Positions 17,076 to 26,564 of a stretch of 64,000 nt of DNA are shown here, piece by piece. The DNA is from Tautonia marina (GTDB lineage Bacteria > Planctomycetota > Planctomycetia > Isosphaerales > Isosphaeraceae). The notes under the pieces are model-generated. The model saw only the letters and a list, made by a program, of their open reading frames with translations, did not search any database and had not been told where the DNA came from. The DNA lies in assembly GCF_009177065.1 (NCBI RefSeq), contig NZ_WEZF01000004.1, positions 124,001-188,000 of the forward strand. The letters run 5' to 3'. Position numbers and translations under genes: made by a program. Every line of letters begins with the position of its first letter. The first letter of the stretch is position 1.

Positions 17076-20000
17076 ATGTTCCGTCAGCCACGTTCGCAAG
17101 CCTGGGGCTATGGGATCGCCATCGTGGCTGTCCTGGTAGCTTCGATTGTGCGCCTGGCGATGGAATCATTCGCTGGGCCGCATGATGCGTTTGGGACCTT
17201 TTTGCTGGCGGTGGCCGTGGTGTCGTGGTTCAGAGGGGTTGGTCCCGCGCTTCTGACCTTCCTTCTGGGAGGGTTGATCGGGCTCGGCGTCTATTTCCAG
17301 CCGATTCAGTCACCGGGAATGAGTCGGGCTGCCGACTGGATCGCGTTGGCAAGTTACGCGGTGGTTGGAGGCTTACTGGTCGGCTTCGGCCATCGGAAGC
17401 GGAACGCTTCTCGGCATCGTTCGCCCTCGCGGATCGAGCTGGGTGGGGAGCGGGGCGATCGGCAGGGTTTTGATCAGGACGCGCGGCTGAGCGAGCAGCG
17501 ATTCCGACGACTGGCCGATACGATGCCTCAGATCCTCTGGGCCGCGGGACCTGATGGGGTGGTCGAGTCGTTCAACGGACGTTGGTATGAATACACGGGC
17601 ATGGCAACCGAAGACGCGTTATCCCGGGAGGGATGGCTCTCGGCGGTTCACCCAGAGGACCAGCCTCGGATTCGGTCGTTGAGAGACCAGGCGTTCGGGA
17701 AGGGAGACCTGTTGGAGGCCGAGGTTCGGCTGCGCCGGAACGATGCCACATATCGATGGCACCTGATTCGTTCCGTGCCGGTGCGAGACGACTCGGGTCG
17801 TCTGCTGCAACGATTCGGCACGGCCACCGACATCGACGATCGGAAACGAACCGAGGAGCGGTTGCGAGGTAGCGAGGAGCGGCTCCGGCTGGCGCTTCAG
17901 GCGGCTCGCATGGGGACCTGGTACTGGGAGATTCAGAATGACCGAATTGATTGGTCTGACAATCTGGTGGAGGTCCTCGGGGTGTCTCGGGGCACCTTCA
18001 ACGCCTCGGTGGAGGGATTCCGGCAACTCATTCACCCTGAGGACCGGGATCGTGTTGAAAACGCTGTGTCTCGGGCCTTGAGCGAGCGATCAGGGGATGA
18101 GATCGAGTTTCGGGTGTGTCGCCCCGATGGTTCGGTCGTCTGGCTCCTTGGCAAGGGTAAGGTCGAATCGGACGCGGACAATCACCCGGTCCGAATGCTC
18201 GGGCTCGTGATGGACATCACGGCACGGAAGCAGGCAGACCGAGAGCGTTCGGGCCTCCTCACACGGCTCACAACGCTGGTGGACAACACGCCGCTGGGGG
18301 TGATCGAGTGGGACGCTCAGTTCGTCGTGACGCGATGGTCGGGTCAGGCGGAAAAGCTCTTTGGATGGAGTGCGGCAGAAGTTATCGGCAAGCGAATCGA
18401 CGAATTTCCGTTGTTATTCGAGGACGGAGAGCGGGTTGAGTCGATCCTGGGGCAGTTGCTCGACCCGTCCAACAGGTTTGTCGTTGCTCAGAACCGGAAC
18501 AGGAGCCGGTCGGGCGAGGAACTCTCGTGTGAGTGGTACAACTCGGTTCTGCATGACGAGTCGGGACGGATGGTGGCCGTGCTTTCGCTCGTGCTCGACG
18601 TGACCGAGCGGTGCCGGATCGAGGAGCGTTTGCGATCGGAGCGGGAGCGGGTTCAACTGGTTGCCGACGCAGTTCCTGCCTTGATGTCGTACATCGATGC
18701 AAATGCGTGCTATGTCATGAACAACCGCTCGTATGAGACATGGTTTGCACTTCGGCGCGAAACTGTTGTTGGCAAACATATGAGCGAGGTGCTGGGAGAG
18801 TCTGCCTGGAAGACGCTGCGGCCGCATGTCGAAATGGCACTGGCGGGGAATGTGGTGAGCTACGAGTCGGAGGTTCCGTATCGGGACGGCGGAACCCGCT
18901 GGATCAGCGCGACGTATACCCCTGACCTGGGGGAGGGAGGGTTGGTCCGTGGGTTCGTCGCTCACGTGACGGACATCACCGAACGCCATCTTCGGGAAGA
19001 GCAGTTGCGTGAGAGTGAAGCTCGATTTCGGCAACTGGCCGAGGCCATGCCTCAGATTGTCTGGGTGGCCGACCAGGCGGGGCAGATTCGTTACCTGAGC
19101 CGCCACTGGTCAGAGTACACGGGGATGCCGACCGAGAAGGGAATGGGTGATCAATGGGTCGAATGCGTTCACCGAGACGATCGGCCGGGAATGTTGAGTC
19201 GGTGGGAAGAAGCCATTCGAGAGGGGACGCCCTATCGGACCGAATACCGCTTGCGGGACAAGAATGGTATCGACCGATGGCACCTGGTTCGGGGTGTTCC
19301 TGTCAGGGACGACGCGGGACGGGTGGTTCGTTGGTACGGCAGTATCACGGACATTGACGAGCCGAAGCGGTTGGCCGAGGCGCTTCAGGATGCCGACCGT
19401 CGTAAAGATGAATTTCTGGCGACCCTGGCTCACGAGCTTCGGAACCCCCTCGCCCCGATCCGCCACGCGGTTGCCTTGCTCAGAAAGCAGGGACCTCCCG
19501 ATCCGGAGTTGCAAGCATACCGCGATGTCATTGACCGTCAGATCGGAAACATGGCCCGCTTGCTCGATGATCTGCTCGATGTCTCCCGGATTACAAGCAA
19601 CAAGCTGGAACTGCGTTGCGAGACGATCGATCTGGCCTCGATCGTTCAGATGGCCGTCGAAACGAGCCGACCGTTGATTGAAGCCGGGGGGCACGAGTTG
19701 GTTGTGGACCTGCCGTCCGAGTCGATCATGCTCGACGCCGACCCGACTCGGCTGTCGCAGATCTTTTCGAACCTGCTGAACAACGCCGCGAAGTACTCGG
19801 ATGAGGCGGGACGGATTACGCTCTCCGTCCATCAGCATGAGGGACAGGTCGATGTGTCGGTCCGTGATACAGGGATCGGGATCGATGCGGAGCACCTGAG
19901 CCGGATCTTCGAGATTTTCTCCCAGGTTGAGCCGGCCCTGCACCGCTCGCAGGGTGGTCTGGGGATTGGACTGGCTCTGGTGCGGGGCCTGGTGCAATTG

Positions 20001-20510
20001 CACGGCGGGACGGTCGAGGCTCGGAGCGACGGTCCAGGAGCGGGGAGCGAGTTCATCGTTCATCTTCCCCTTGCCCGCCCCGGTGCCAGGACAACACCCA
20101 CCGAGCGAACCGAGGAGCCGGCGACCTTCGCCATCACTCGGTTGCTTCTTGTGGATGATCATCTGGATTCAGCACAGACGCTTGGAAAGTTGCTGGCCCT
20201 TTCAGGATTGGAGGTGCAGGTCGTCCACGATGGAAGGTCCGCGCTTTCGGTGATCGAGCCGTTCCAACCCGAAGTGGTCGTCCTCGATATCGGATTGCCG
20301 GACATGGATGGCTACGAGGTGGCTCGTCAGATTCGGAAGCAGCCGGGTGGAGCCTCTCGGACGTTGATTGCGCTGACGGGTTGGGGCCAGGCGTCGGACC
20401 GGTTGCGATCACGCGAAGCAGGATTCGACACGCACCTTGTGAAACCAGTTGATCCGGATGAATTGCTCGATTTCCTTCGCACATTGAATCCGAAACCAAT
20501 CCCCGCGTGA
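17076..20510 (+). CDS. Membrane-anchored multi-PAS hybrid histidine kinase
   Basis: This 1144-residue protein has three or four N-terminal membrane helices (about 8-105, resembling the DUF4118 sensor-kinase membrane module). Then come five PAS/PAC units (about 140-260, 265-390, 395-515, 520-640 and 645-770), each followed by a typical linker such as VMDITARKQ or HVTDITERH. The HisKA domain has the phospho-acceptor His786 in LAHELRNPLAP. The ATPase has NNAAKYS, VRDTGIGI and GGLGIGLAL. A C-terminal receiver domain has acidic DD in LLLVDDH, phospho-acceptor Asp1071 in VVLDIGLPDMDGYE and Lys in HLVKPVD. No DNA-binding output domain follows, so the phosphate probably passes to a separate response regulator. 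A DevBCA-like exporter follows on the same strand after 187 bp. The signal is unknown. Confidence 0.93.
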   Translation: MFRQPRSQAWGYGIAIVAVLVASIVRLAMESFAGPHDAFGTFLLAVAVVSWFRGVGPALLTFLLGGLIGLGVYFQPIQSPGMSRAADWIALASYAVVGGLLVGFGHRKRNASRHRSPSRIELGGERGDRQGFDQDARLSEQRFRRLADTMPQILWAAGPDGVVESFNGRWYEYTGMATEDALSREGWLSAVHPEDQPRIRSLRDQAFGKGDLLEAEVRLRRNDATYRWHLIRSVPVRDDSGRLLQRFGTATDIDDRKRTEERLRGSEERLRLALQAARMGTWYWEIQNDRIDWSDNLVEVLGVSRGTFNASVEGFRQLIHPEDRDRVENAVSRALSERSGDEIEFRVCRPDGSVVWLLGKGKVESDADNHPVRMLGLVMDITARKQADRERSGLLTRLTTLVDNTPLGVIEWDAQFVVTRWSGQAEKLFGWSAAEVIGKRIDEFPLLFEDGERVESILGQLLDPSNRFVVAQNRNRSRSGEELSCEWYNSVLHDESGRMVAVLSLVLDVTERCRIEERLRSERERVQLVADAVPALMSYIDANACYVMNNRSYETWFALRRETVVGKHMSEVLGESAWKTLRPHVEMALAGNVVSYESEVPYRDGGTRWISATYTPDLGEGGLVRGFVAHVTDITERHLREEQLRESEARFRQLAEAMPQIVWVADQAGQIRYLSRHWSEYTGMPTEKGMGDQWVECVHRDDRPGMLSRWEEAIREGTPYRTEYRLRDKNGIDRWHLVRGVPVRDDAGRVVRWYGSITDIDEPKRLAEALQDADRRKDEFLATLAHELRNPLAPIRHAVALLRKQGPPDPELQAYRDVIDRQIGNMARLLDDLLDVSRITSNKLELRCETIDLASIVQMAVETSRPLIEAGGHELVVDLPSESIMLDADPTRLSQIFSNLLNNAAKYSDEAGRITLSVHQHEGQVDVSVRDTGIGIDAEHLSRIFEIFSQVEPALHRSQGGLGIGLALVRGLVQLHGGTVEARSDGPGAGSEFIVHLPLARPGARTTPTERTEEPATFAITRLLLVDDHLDSAQTLGKLLALSGLEVQVVHDGRSALSVIEPFQPEVVVLDIGLPDMDGYEVARQIRKQPGGASRTLIALTGWGQASDRLRSREAGFDTHLVKPVDPDELLDFLRTLNPKPIPA

Positions 20511-20697
20511 GGATCGTCAACCGCTCGGATTGCCTGATACGCGCGCAGCCTCATCGACGACGAAGCGTCTTGAGCTGAACACCCTGGGGAACAATCGTTC
20601 GGTGGATGAGTCGGGAAGCGCGGGTGGACGTTGGTCAGGGAAATCTCGGTGGCCTGCGCATCCCAAGTCTGCGTGACTAAGGAAGTTGTGGTGGACG

Positions 20698-21849
20698 ATG
20701 ATCAGACGCAGTATCAAACAGGGAGCGTGGCTCGTCCTGGTTCTGTCAGGACTTGTGACGGTCGTCTACTGGGTGCAGTTTTCGCCGGTTACGGTGATCA
20801 CGGCTTCGGTTGAGCGCGGCCCGATCGTCGCGGAGGTGATGGGGACCGGCACGCTGGAGTCTCGGGTCCGTGCGACGATTAGTCCAAAAACCTCGGGGCG
20901 GATTCAGACGATTCCGGTGGACCAGGGTGATCGCGTTTCGGCGGGTGAAACGCTGGTGACGCTGGATGATGAGGAACTCCGGCAGCAAGTTGCCATTGCC
21001 CGTGCAAACCTTGAAGCGGCCGAGGCGAAAGTCGAACGGCTCAGGGCCGACAAGGGGCGAGCAGCAAGTGTGTTGGCGCAGGCCAAACGGCATTTCACCC
21101 GGGTCCAGGACCTGTATGCTCGCAGTGTGGCCGCGTCGGAGGAGGTTGAGAAGGCGACCGAGAGCCTTCAGATTGCGGAGGCCGGACTCTCGAGCGCGGA
21201 GTCGGCGATCGTCGAGGCCCAGAAGGAACTAATCGCCGCGGAGGAGACCCTCAATTATCAACTGACGCTGCTCGACGATGCCACCGTGAAGGCACCCTTC
21301 GACGGCCTGGTGGTCGATCGGCAGCGTGATCCGGGAGACGTTGTCGTGCCGGGGAGTCCGGTACTGTCGCTCATCGACACGAGCGAGCTTTGGATCAGTG
21401 CCTGGGTTGATGAAACGGCCATGGCCCGGTTGCGTCCGGGACAGCCGGCTCGGGTGGTGTTCCGATCAGAGCCGGAGAGGTCGGCGCCGGGGCGGGTGGC
21501 TCGCCTGGGACGCGAAGCGGACCGGGAGACCCGGGAGTTCGTGGTCGATGTCCATGCGCTCGAATTGCCGGAGAACTGGGCCGTCGGGCAGCGAGCAGAG
21601 GTTTACATCGAGACGGATCGGAAGGACTCGTCTCTGCGAATTCCCGCACGTTTCGTCGTCTGGAGCGCGGACACGCCCGGCGTCTTTGTGGAGGAGGACG
21701 GCCGAAGCATCTGGCATCCCATCGAGATCGGGTTGCGTGAGCAAGACGTCATCGAAGTGGTCGAAGGTCTTGCCGCGACGCAAACGATCCTGGTTCCGGT
21801 GGCCCCCAACACGACCTTGACAGATGGCCGGAGAATCACGGTGCCATGA
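20698..21849 (+). CDS. HlyD/DevB-like periplasmic adaptor (membrane fusion protein)
   Basis: A 383-residue protein with one N-terminal membrane anchor (about 8-27), a lipoyl-type half (MGTGTLESRVRATISPKTSGRIQ), a long alanine- and glutamate-rich coiled coil (about 90-190), the second lipoyl half (TVKAPFDGLVVDR) and beta-barrel domains. Such adaptors connect an inner membrane ABC exporter with an outer membrane channel. The permease gene overlaps its stop codon (ATGA) and the ATPase gene comes next, giving the order B-C-A of DevBCA-type exporters. A TTG at 20686 is possible; I prefer the ATG at 20698, giving MIRRSIKQGAWLVLVL. No TolC-like gene is in the window. Confidence 0.88.
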   Translation: MIRRSIKQGAWLVLVLSGLVTVVYWVQFSPVTVITASVERGPIVAEVMGTGTLESRVRATISPKTSGRIQTIPVDQGDRVSAGETLVTLDDEELRQQVAIARANLEAAEAKVERLRADKGRAASVLAQAKRHFTRVQDLYARSVAASEEVEKATESLQIAEAGLSSAESAIVEAQKELIAAEETLNYQLTLLDDATVKAPFDGLVVDRQRDPGDVVVPGSPVLSLIDTSELWISAWVDETAMARLRPGQPARVVFRSEPERSAPGRVARLGREADRETREFVVDVHALELPENWAVGQRAEVYIETDRKDSSLRIPARFVVWSADTPGVFVEEDGRSIWHPIEIGLREQDVIEVVEGLAATQTILVPVAPNTTLTDGRRITVP

Positions 21850-23057
21850 ACCTTGCCTCGAAAGACATCCGGCATAACTTCGGGAGATTTACACTGACGA
21901 CCCTGGGCATCGGCATGCTTTTGATGGTCGTCATGGGAATGGGAGGCATTTATCGGGGGATCGTTGAGGACGCGGTCTTGCTGGTCGAACGGATCGACAC
22001 CGATCTCTGGATCGTTCAGCGAGGGACCCGGGGGCCGTTTGCCGAGATCTCTCGGGTGCCCGCCAACCTGATCTACCGAGCCGAGGCGGTGCCGGGTGTC
22101 GAGGAGGCCCGTGAGTTCGTTTATCACACAATTCAGCGGGAGCATGAAGGCAAGCCCCTTCGCCTGGCGGTCCTTGGTCTGAGTTGGCCGACCGACCGGG
22201 GAGAGTGGGTGCCGCTGATCGCCGGGAGAACACTGGCACAGAATCACTATGAAATGATCGCCGATGTGAGCCTCGGGTTGCGGCTCGGACAGCGCATCAC
22301 CTTGGGGAAGGAACGCTACACGGTGGTTGGGCTGACCAAGGGAATGCTCAGCTCAAGTGGCGACGGAATCGCGTTCGTCACGGTTGCCGATGCCCAGGCA
22401 ATTCAGTTCGAAACGACCGGCGAGGCGACCCGTCTGGAGCGTGCGTCTCGTCAGGCCAGAGGAGAGCGAGCAGAGCTCGGGACGCTCCAGCCATCGCTGA
22501 TCGAACAGGCTTCGAAACCCGCTGCCGAGCTGGCGGCGATTGCCCCCCCTGCCCTCAGCGCGGTGATGATTCGAGTGGCTCCTGGATCGAGGGCCGAGGA
22601 GGTGGCTTCGCTCGTTTCCGGATGGGCCGATGTCTCGGTCCATAGCAAACAATCGCAGCGAGAACTGTTGTTGAAGGGATCGGTTGAGAAGGTCCGGAGA
22701 CAGATCGGCCTGTTCCGCGTCTTGCTGACCTTGATCGCAGGCGTAATCATGGCCTTGATTCTTTACACATTAACGCTTGATAAGTTGCACTCCATCGCGT
22801 TGCTGAAGCTCATCGGTGCGCCGAACCGGGTCATCCTGGCGTTGATTCTGCAACAGGCGCTTGCGCTGGGGTTACTCGGGTTTGGACTTGCGTATTTGCT
22901 GGGGCGGTGGGTGTTTCCGGCATTCCCCCGGCGCGTCATTTTGACGCAGCAGGATTTGCTTCAGCTCGCTCTGATTGTCGTGGTCATCTCCGTGGTGTCG
23001 AGTGTGCTGGGCATCGGGAAGGCATTGCGAGTTTCTCCCAACGAGGCGCTGAGCTGA
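21846..23057 (+). CDS. ABC transporter permease, DevC/FtsX type
   Basis: A 403-residue inner membrane protein with one N-terminal membrane helix (about 16-38), a periplasmic domain of about 220 residues and three C-terminal helices (about 285-395), the topology of FtsX/MacB/DevC permeases. The start TLTTLGIGMLLMVVMGMGGI and the LKLIGAPNRVILALIL coupling helix are typical. It starts inside the stop codon of the adaptor gene, so the two are translationally coupled. The likely role is export of a lipid, glycolipid or peptide with the adjacent adaptor and ATPase. Confidence 0.88.
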   Translation: MNLASKDIRHNFGRFTLTTLGIGMLLMVVMGMGGIYRGIVEDAVLLVERIDTDLWIVQRGTRGPFAEISRVPANLIYRAEAVPGVEEAREFVYHTIQREHEGKPLRLAVLGLSWPTDRGEWVPLIAGRTLAQNHYEMIADVSLGLRLGQRITLGKERYTVVGLTKGMLSSSGDGIAFVTVADAQAIQFETTGEATRLERASRQARGERAELGTLQPSLIEQASKPAAELAAIAPPALSAVMIRVAPGSRAEEVASLVSGWADVSVHSKQSQRELLLKGSVEKVRRQIGLFRVLLTLIAGVIMALILYTLTLDKLHSIALLKLIGAPNRVILALILQQALALGLLGFGLAYLLGRWVFPAFPRRVILTQQDLLQLALIVVVISVVSSVLGIGKALRVSPNEALS

Positions 23058-23059
23058 CG

Positions 23060-23767
23060 ATGCACGATTCCCCCGCCATCGAGACGCAGGAGTTGCGGAA
23101 AGTCTACGGCAGCGGCAATACGGAGGTCGTCGCCATGAAGGATGTGTCGATGACCGTCCGGCGCGGCGAGGTGGTCGCGCTGCTGGGTCCGAGCGGATCG
23201 GGCAAGTCAACGTTTCTGACGGCCGTGGGGTTGATCAATCCACCGACCTCCGGACGGGTCTTGATTGGTGGCCAGCTCGTTCTGGAAGGCCCTCGGGCAC
23301 AGACGGATCTTCGAGTGTTTCGTCGCACGCACATCGGCTTCGTCTTCCAGAAGTCGAACCTGATTCCGTTTCTGACCGCGCGAGAGAACGTGCAGATTGC
23401 CTTGGAACTGAACGATTGGAGTCCCAGGCGGGCACGATCGCGAGCAATGACGCTGCTCGACGAGCTGGGGGTGGGGGATCGTGCAACCAATTTGCCGTCG
23501 ATGCTCTCTGGCGGGCAGCAACAACGGGTGGCCGTGGCTCGAGCGCTGGCCAACGGGCCAAGCATTCTTCTGGCCGATGAACCAACCGCCGCCCTCGACA
23601 GTCACCGAGGCCGACAGGTCATGGAACTGTTCACCCAGGTGGCCCAGGAGCATGGAACCGGAGTCATTGTGGTGACTCACGACCATCGTTCGCTGGATCT
23701 TTTTGAGACGACCTACGAAATGGAAGACGGGGTCATCCGGACGGCAACGCAGGCCGGTCATGGGTGA
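23060..23767 (+). CDS. ABC transporter ATP-binding protein, DevA/LolD type
   Basis: This 235-residue cytoplasmic ATPase has Walker A GPSGSGKST (about residues 40-48), Q-loop (VFQKSNLIPF), signature LSGGQQQRVAVARAL, Walker B ILLADEPTAALD and the switch histidine in VVTHDHR. It belongs to the LolD/MacB/DevA group that pairs with FtsX-type permeases. It begins two bases after the permease stop codon, completing the B-C-A exporter operon. The start is the ATG at 23060; longer in-frame openings run into the permease gene. Confidence 0.92.
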   Translation: MHDSPAIETQELRKVYGSGNTEVVAMKDVSMTVRRGEVVALLGPSGSGKSTFLTAVGLINPPTSGRVLIGGQLVLEGPRAQTDLRVFRRTHIGFVFQKSNLIPFLTARENVQIALELNDWSPRRARSRAMTLLDELGVGDRATNLPSMLSGGQQQRVAVARALANGPSILLADEPTAALDSHRGRQVMELFTQVAQEHGTGVIVVTHDHRSLDLFETTYEMEDGVIRTATQAGHG

Positions 23768-24086
23768 TCTACAGGAGGAGCGATCAAGCGTCGGGCGAGG
23801 CGGCGGAATTGTGGACGGGCGAGGGTCCGCGGAAGGAGCAGGTTTGTCGAGTGAGGCACAACGGCTCCGAGGAGGCATCGAGGACGACGCGCTGTCTGGA
23901 CACGCTCCAGACAGGGCGTTACGCTCCGATGAATTGCAGCTGCGGGGAACGCCGGTGTTCCAGCGGTCGAGAGGCTCTCGCCGTGTGATCGGGGGTGCCC
24001 TGCAGGCGGCGTGGCGAGCGCCTGAGCCCACGATGGCCAGGCCGCTCATCAAGGGCGTCGCGTCTCTGACTTTTGAGAAAGCATGA
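23760..24086 (+). CDS. Doubtful small ORF overlapping the end of the ABC ATPase gene
   Basis: An ATG at 23760 overlaps the ATPase stop (ATGGGTGA) and opens a 108-residue frame rich in Gly, Arg and Ser, followed closely by the lactonase gene. The overlap is the kind seen in coupled genes, and the gap of 326 bp would otherwise be empty. I recognise no domain, membrane segment or motif. Arginine- and glycine-rich content is also what random GC-rich frames give. I list it only because it is the sole candidate in this stretch. Confidence 0.2.
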   Translation: MGDLQEERSSVGRGGGIVDGRGSAEGAGLSSEAQRLRGGIEDDALSGHAPDRALRSDELQLRGTPVFQRSRGSRRVIGGALQAAWRAPEPTMARPLIKGVASLTFEKA

Positions 24087-24093
24087 ACGCACC

Positions 24094-25374
24094 ATGATGT
24101 CACACGACAGCTCCCGGCGATCGTTCCTCCGAATGTCTTGCGCAGCGGTGGGAAGCACCACGTTGCTCGCCCGATCGTCGGAGGCGATCGCAAATGATGA
24201 GGGAGGAGAACTGCTGGCGTACGTCGGTACGTTCAGTTCGCCGCTCCGAGATGTCTTGCCGACGCAAGTGGACTTGCCTCCTGGCAACGGACGAGGGATT
24301 CACCTCTTTCGCGTGAATCGTCAGACGGGAGCGATGGAACCTGCCGGTCTGTTCGAGATGGGAACAAGCCCGAGCCACCTGGCCGTCAATGCCGATGGAA
24401 CGCGGTTGTACTCCGCGAACGAGACGGATCGGATCGACGAGGAAAACCAGGGGACCGTCAGCGCCTTTGCCATCAATCCGACGAACGGCCAGTTGACCCT
24501 GCTCAATACAGTGCCGTCCGGTGGTGCGGGGCCGACCTATGTGAGTCTTCACCCCTCGGGTCGGTTTCTGCTGGTTGCGAACTATTTCGGCGGGTCGGTG
24601 GCCGTGCTGCCGATCCTGCCTGATGGTCGGCTCGGGGTGGCCACGGACATCAAGGTGGATGAAGGCGAGATCGGGCCGACGAGGGCCACCCATGCTCCTC
24701 CGGGCAGCTTCGCCATCAGTGGTCATGATCGAACCCACGCGCATATGATCGAGTCAGATCCTTCGGGACGATTTGTCCTGCACGTGGATCTGGGCTTGGA
24801 TCAGATCTTCATCTGGGAGTTCGATGATCAATCGGGCGTCTTGAACCCGAGCGAGTCGAGCGAGGTTTCGCTCCCTCCGGGGGACGGTCCCCGCCATTTC
24901 CACTTCCATCCCAATGGGCGTTGGTTTTACTCGATCCAGGAAGAGGGGTCGACGATCGTCCTGTTCGACTACGATTCCGAAACGGGGAGCTTGAGCCCGA
25001 GACAGACGATTTCCAGCCTGCCACCGGGGTTTGCGGGAAGTAATTTCTGTTCCGAGATTCTGGTGTCGCAGGATGGCAGGTTTGTGTATGGGGGGAACCG
25101 GCTGCATGACAGCATCGGCATTTTCAAAATTGGCCCTGATGGCACGTTGACGATGGTCGGGAACGAATGGACGCGGGGGAACTATCCTCGGAGCTTCACG
25201 TTCGATCCGACCGGCTCGTTCCTGTTCTGTTGTAACCAAAGGGCCGACCACGTGACGGTGTTCCGCGTAGATCGGGACGGTGGTGGTCTGGAGTTTACGG
25301 GGCATTACACGCCGGTGGGCAACCCCTCGTGCGTCGTCTTCCTCGACCTGGCGACGGTGAAGGCGGAGTCTTGA
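24094..25374 (+). CDS. Secreted lactonase family (6-phosphogluconolactonase-like) beta-propeller
   Basis: A 426-residue protein with a twin-arginine signal (SRRSFLRMSCAAVG) and then a seven-bladed propeller of the YbhE/Pgl type. Family hallmarks are LAYVGTFSS at the mature start, repeated PSGRFLLVANYFGGSV and DPSGRFVLHVDLGLDQ blades, GDGPRHFHFHPNGRW and the final FDPTGSFLFCCNQRADHVTVFR. Cytoplasmic Pgl hydrolyses 6-phosphogluconolactone, but an exported member cannot meet that substrate easily, so the real substrate is probably another lactone. The ATGs at 24094 and 24097 are equivalent; GAGAAAG at about 24075 is the only Shine-Dalgarno-like element. It is alone on the plus strand with a hairpin after it. 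Confidence 0.85.
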   Translation: MMSHDSSRRSFLRMSCAAVGSTTLLARSSEAIANDEGGELLAYVGTFSSPLRDVLPTQVDLPPGNGRGIHLFRVNRQTGAMEPAGLFEMGTSPSHLAVNADGTRLYSANETDRIDEENQGTVSAFAINPTNGQLTLLNTVPSGGAGPTYVSLHPSGRFLLVANYFGGSVAVLPILPDGRLGVATDIKVDEGEIGPTRATHAPPGSFAISGHDRTHAHMIESDPSGRFVLHVDLGLDQIFIWEFDDQSGVLNPSESSEVSLPPGDGPRHFHFHPNGRWFYSIQEEGSTIVLFDYDSETGSLSPRQTISSLPPGFAGSNFCSEILVSQDGRFVYGGNRLHDSIGIFKIGPDGTLTMVGNEWTRGNYPRSFTFDPTGSFLFCCNQRADHVTVFRVDRDGGGLEFTGHYTPVGNPSCVVFLDLATVKAES

Positions 25375-25386
25375 ACGGACGCGGGC

Positions 25387-25412
25387 ACACGCTCCGACAC
25401 CTCGGAGCGTGT
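25387..25412. terminator. Hairpin between convergent lactonase and aldo/keto reductase genes
   Basis: ACACGCTCCGA and TCGGAGCGTGT form a perfect 11-bp stem with a 4-nt loop, 13 bp after the lactonase stop. Neither strand has a T-run behind it, so it is not a classical intrinsic terminator, but its place between convergent genes suggests a role in transcript ends. Confidence 0.55.
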
Positions 25413-25479
25413 TGCACGAGCCGATCGGTCGAACGGATCGGGGACCGCGGGACGCAGCGGTTCCTGATGCCGTTGGAGG

Positions 25480-26478
25480 TTATCGTCCGGCCCAGTAGGC
25501 GACCTCAGGCGTATAGCGGTTGCCGGCGGCGACGCCGGGCGGGAAAGACGCGTTGAGGCGATCGAGTTCGTCGGGCGTCAGAACCACGTCGACCGCCTGA
25601 AGGTTCGCGTCGAGGTGAGTTCGGCGCTTCATGCCGGGGATCGGGATGACCTGATCGCCCTGGGCGAGGACCCAGGCCAGCGCGATCTGGGCGGGCTTGA
25701 CCCCGTGCGCCTGGCCGATCTCCTCCAGAGGTTGGAGCAAGGCCAGGTTGCGGGCGAGGTTCTCGTCGGTAAAGCGAGGGTTGGCTGCCCGCCAGTCGCC
25801 GTCGGTGATGGCGTTGCGACTGGTGAGGGCTCCCGTGAGGAACCCGCGACCGAGGGGGCTGAAGGGAACAAACGCGATACCAAGCTCGCGGCAGGCCGGC
25901 ATGACGTCGGCTTCGGGTTCTCGGGTCCAGAGGGAGTACTCCGACTGGAGCGCGGCGATGGGGTGGACCGCATGGGCACGACGGAGCGTGGCCTCGGAAA
26001 CCTCGGAAAGACCGAGCGCGCGGACCTTCCCCTGAGTGATAAGTTCGGCCATCGCTCCGACCGACTCTTCCACGGGAACGTCGGGATCGATCCGGTGGAG
26101 GTAGTAGAGGTCGATCACGTCGGTCTTGAGCCGGGCCAGGCTGGCGTCGCAGGCGGTTCGAATGCGATCGGGGCGGCCATCGACACCGACGGTTTCGGTG
26201 CCGTCGGGGCCGGGTCGTTTGACCCATCCGGTCTTGGTCGCGAGGACGAACTCGGAGCGTCGAGCGGACAGAACCTGACCAACGAGCGACTCGTTATGAC
26301 CGTTCTCACCGTACGAGTCGGCCGTGTCGATCAGGGTGATGCCGCGGTCGAGGGCCAGGAGCAAGGTGGCCTCCGATTCGGCCTCGTCTGCCGGACCATA
26401 CGAGCCCGACATTCCCCAGCATCCCAGACCGAGCGCCGAAACGCTCAGGCCGCTTGTTCCCAGGTGACGATGGTGCAT
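25480..26478 (-). CDS. Aldo/keto reductase
   Basis: A 332-residue NADPH-dependent oxidoreductase of the AKR superfamily (YajO/Tas-like group). Catalytic residues can be read: Asp in LIDTADSYG, Tyr in the same motif (SYGENGHNESLVG), Lys in LATKTGWVK and His in YYLHRIDPD. The C-terminal cofactor motif VIPIPGMKRRTHLDANLQA is present. The start at 26478 (MHHRHLGTSGLSVSALGLG) has GGGGAAC upstream. Substrates of such enzymes cannot be read from the sequence. It stands alone on the minus strand behind mgtC. Confidence 0.93.
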   Translation of the reverse strand: MHHRHLGTSGLSVSALGLGCWGMSGSYGPADEAESEATLLLALDRGITLIDTADSYGENGHNESLVGQVLSARRSEFVLATKTGWVKRPGPDGTETVGVDGRPDRIRTACDASLARLKTDVIDLYYLHRIDPDVPVEESVGAMAELITQGKVRALGLSEVSEATLRRAHAVHPIAALQSEYSLWTREPEADVMPACRELGIAFVPFSPLGRGFLTGALTSRNAITDGDWRAANPRFTDENLARNLALLQPLEEIGQAHGVKPAQIALAWVLAQGDQVIPIPGMKRRTHLDANLQAVDVVLTPDELDRLNASFPPGVAAGNRYTPEVAYWAGR

Positions 26479-26564
26479 GAATCTTGTTCCCCGATCGAAG
26501 TTCGAGACGGTTACGACCTGTCTCGGTTCAGAAATCGAACTCAAACGACCTGCCGAAAGGTCGT

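Noticed and set aside
25387-25412. Perfect inverted repeat considered as an insertion sequence end or recombination site
   Set aside because: There is no transposase, no target-site duplication and no second copy; its place between convergent stops fits a transcript end.
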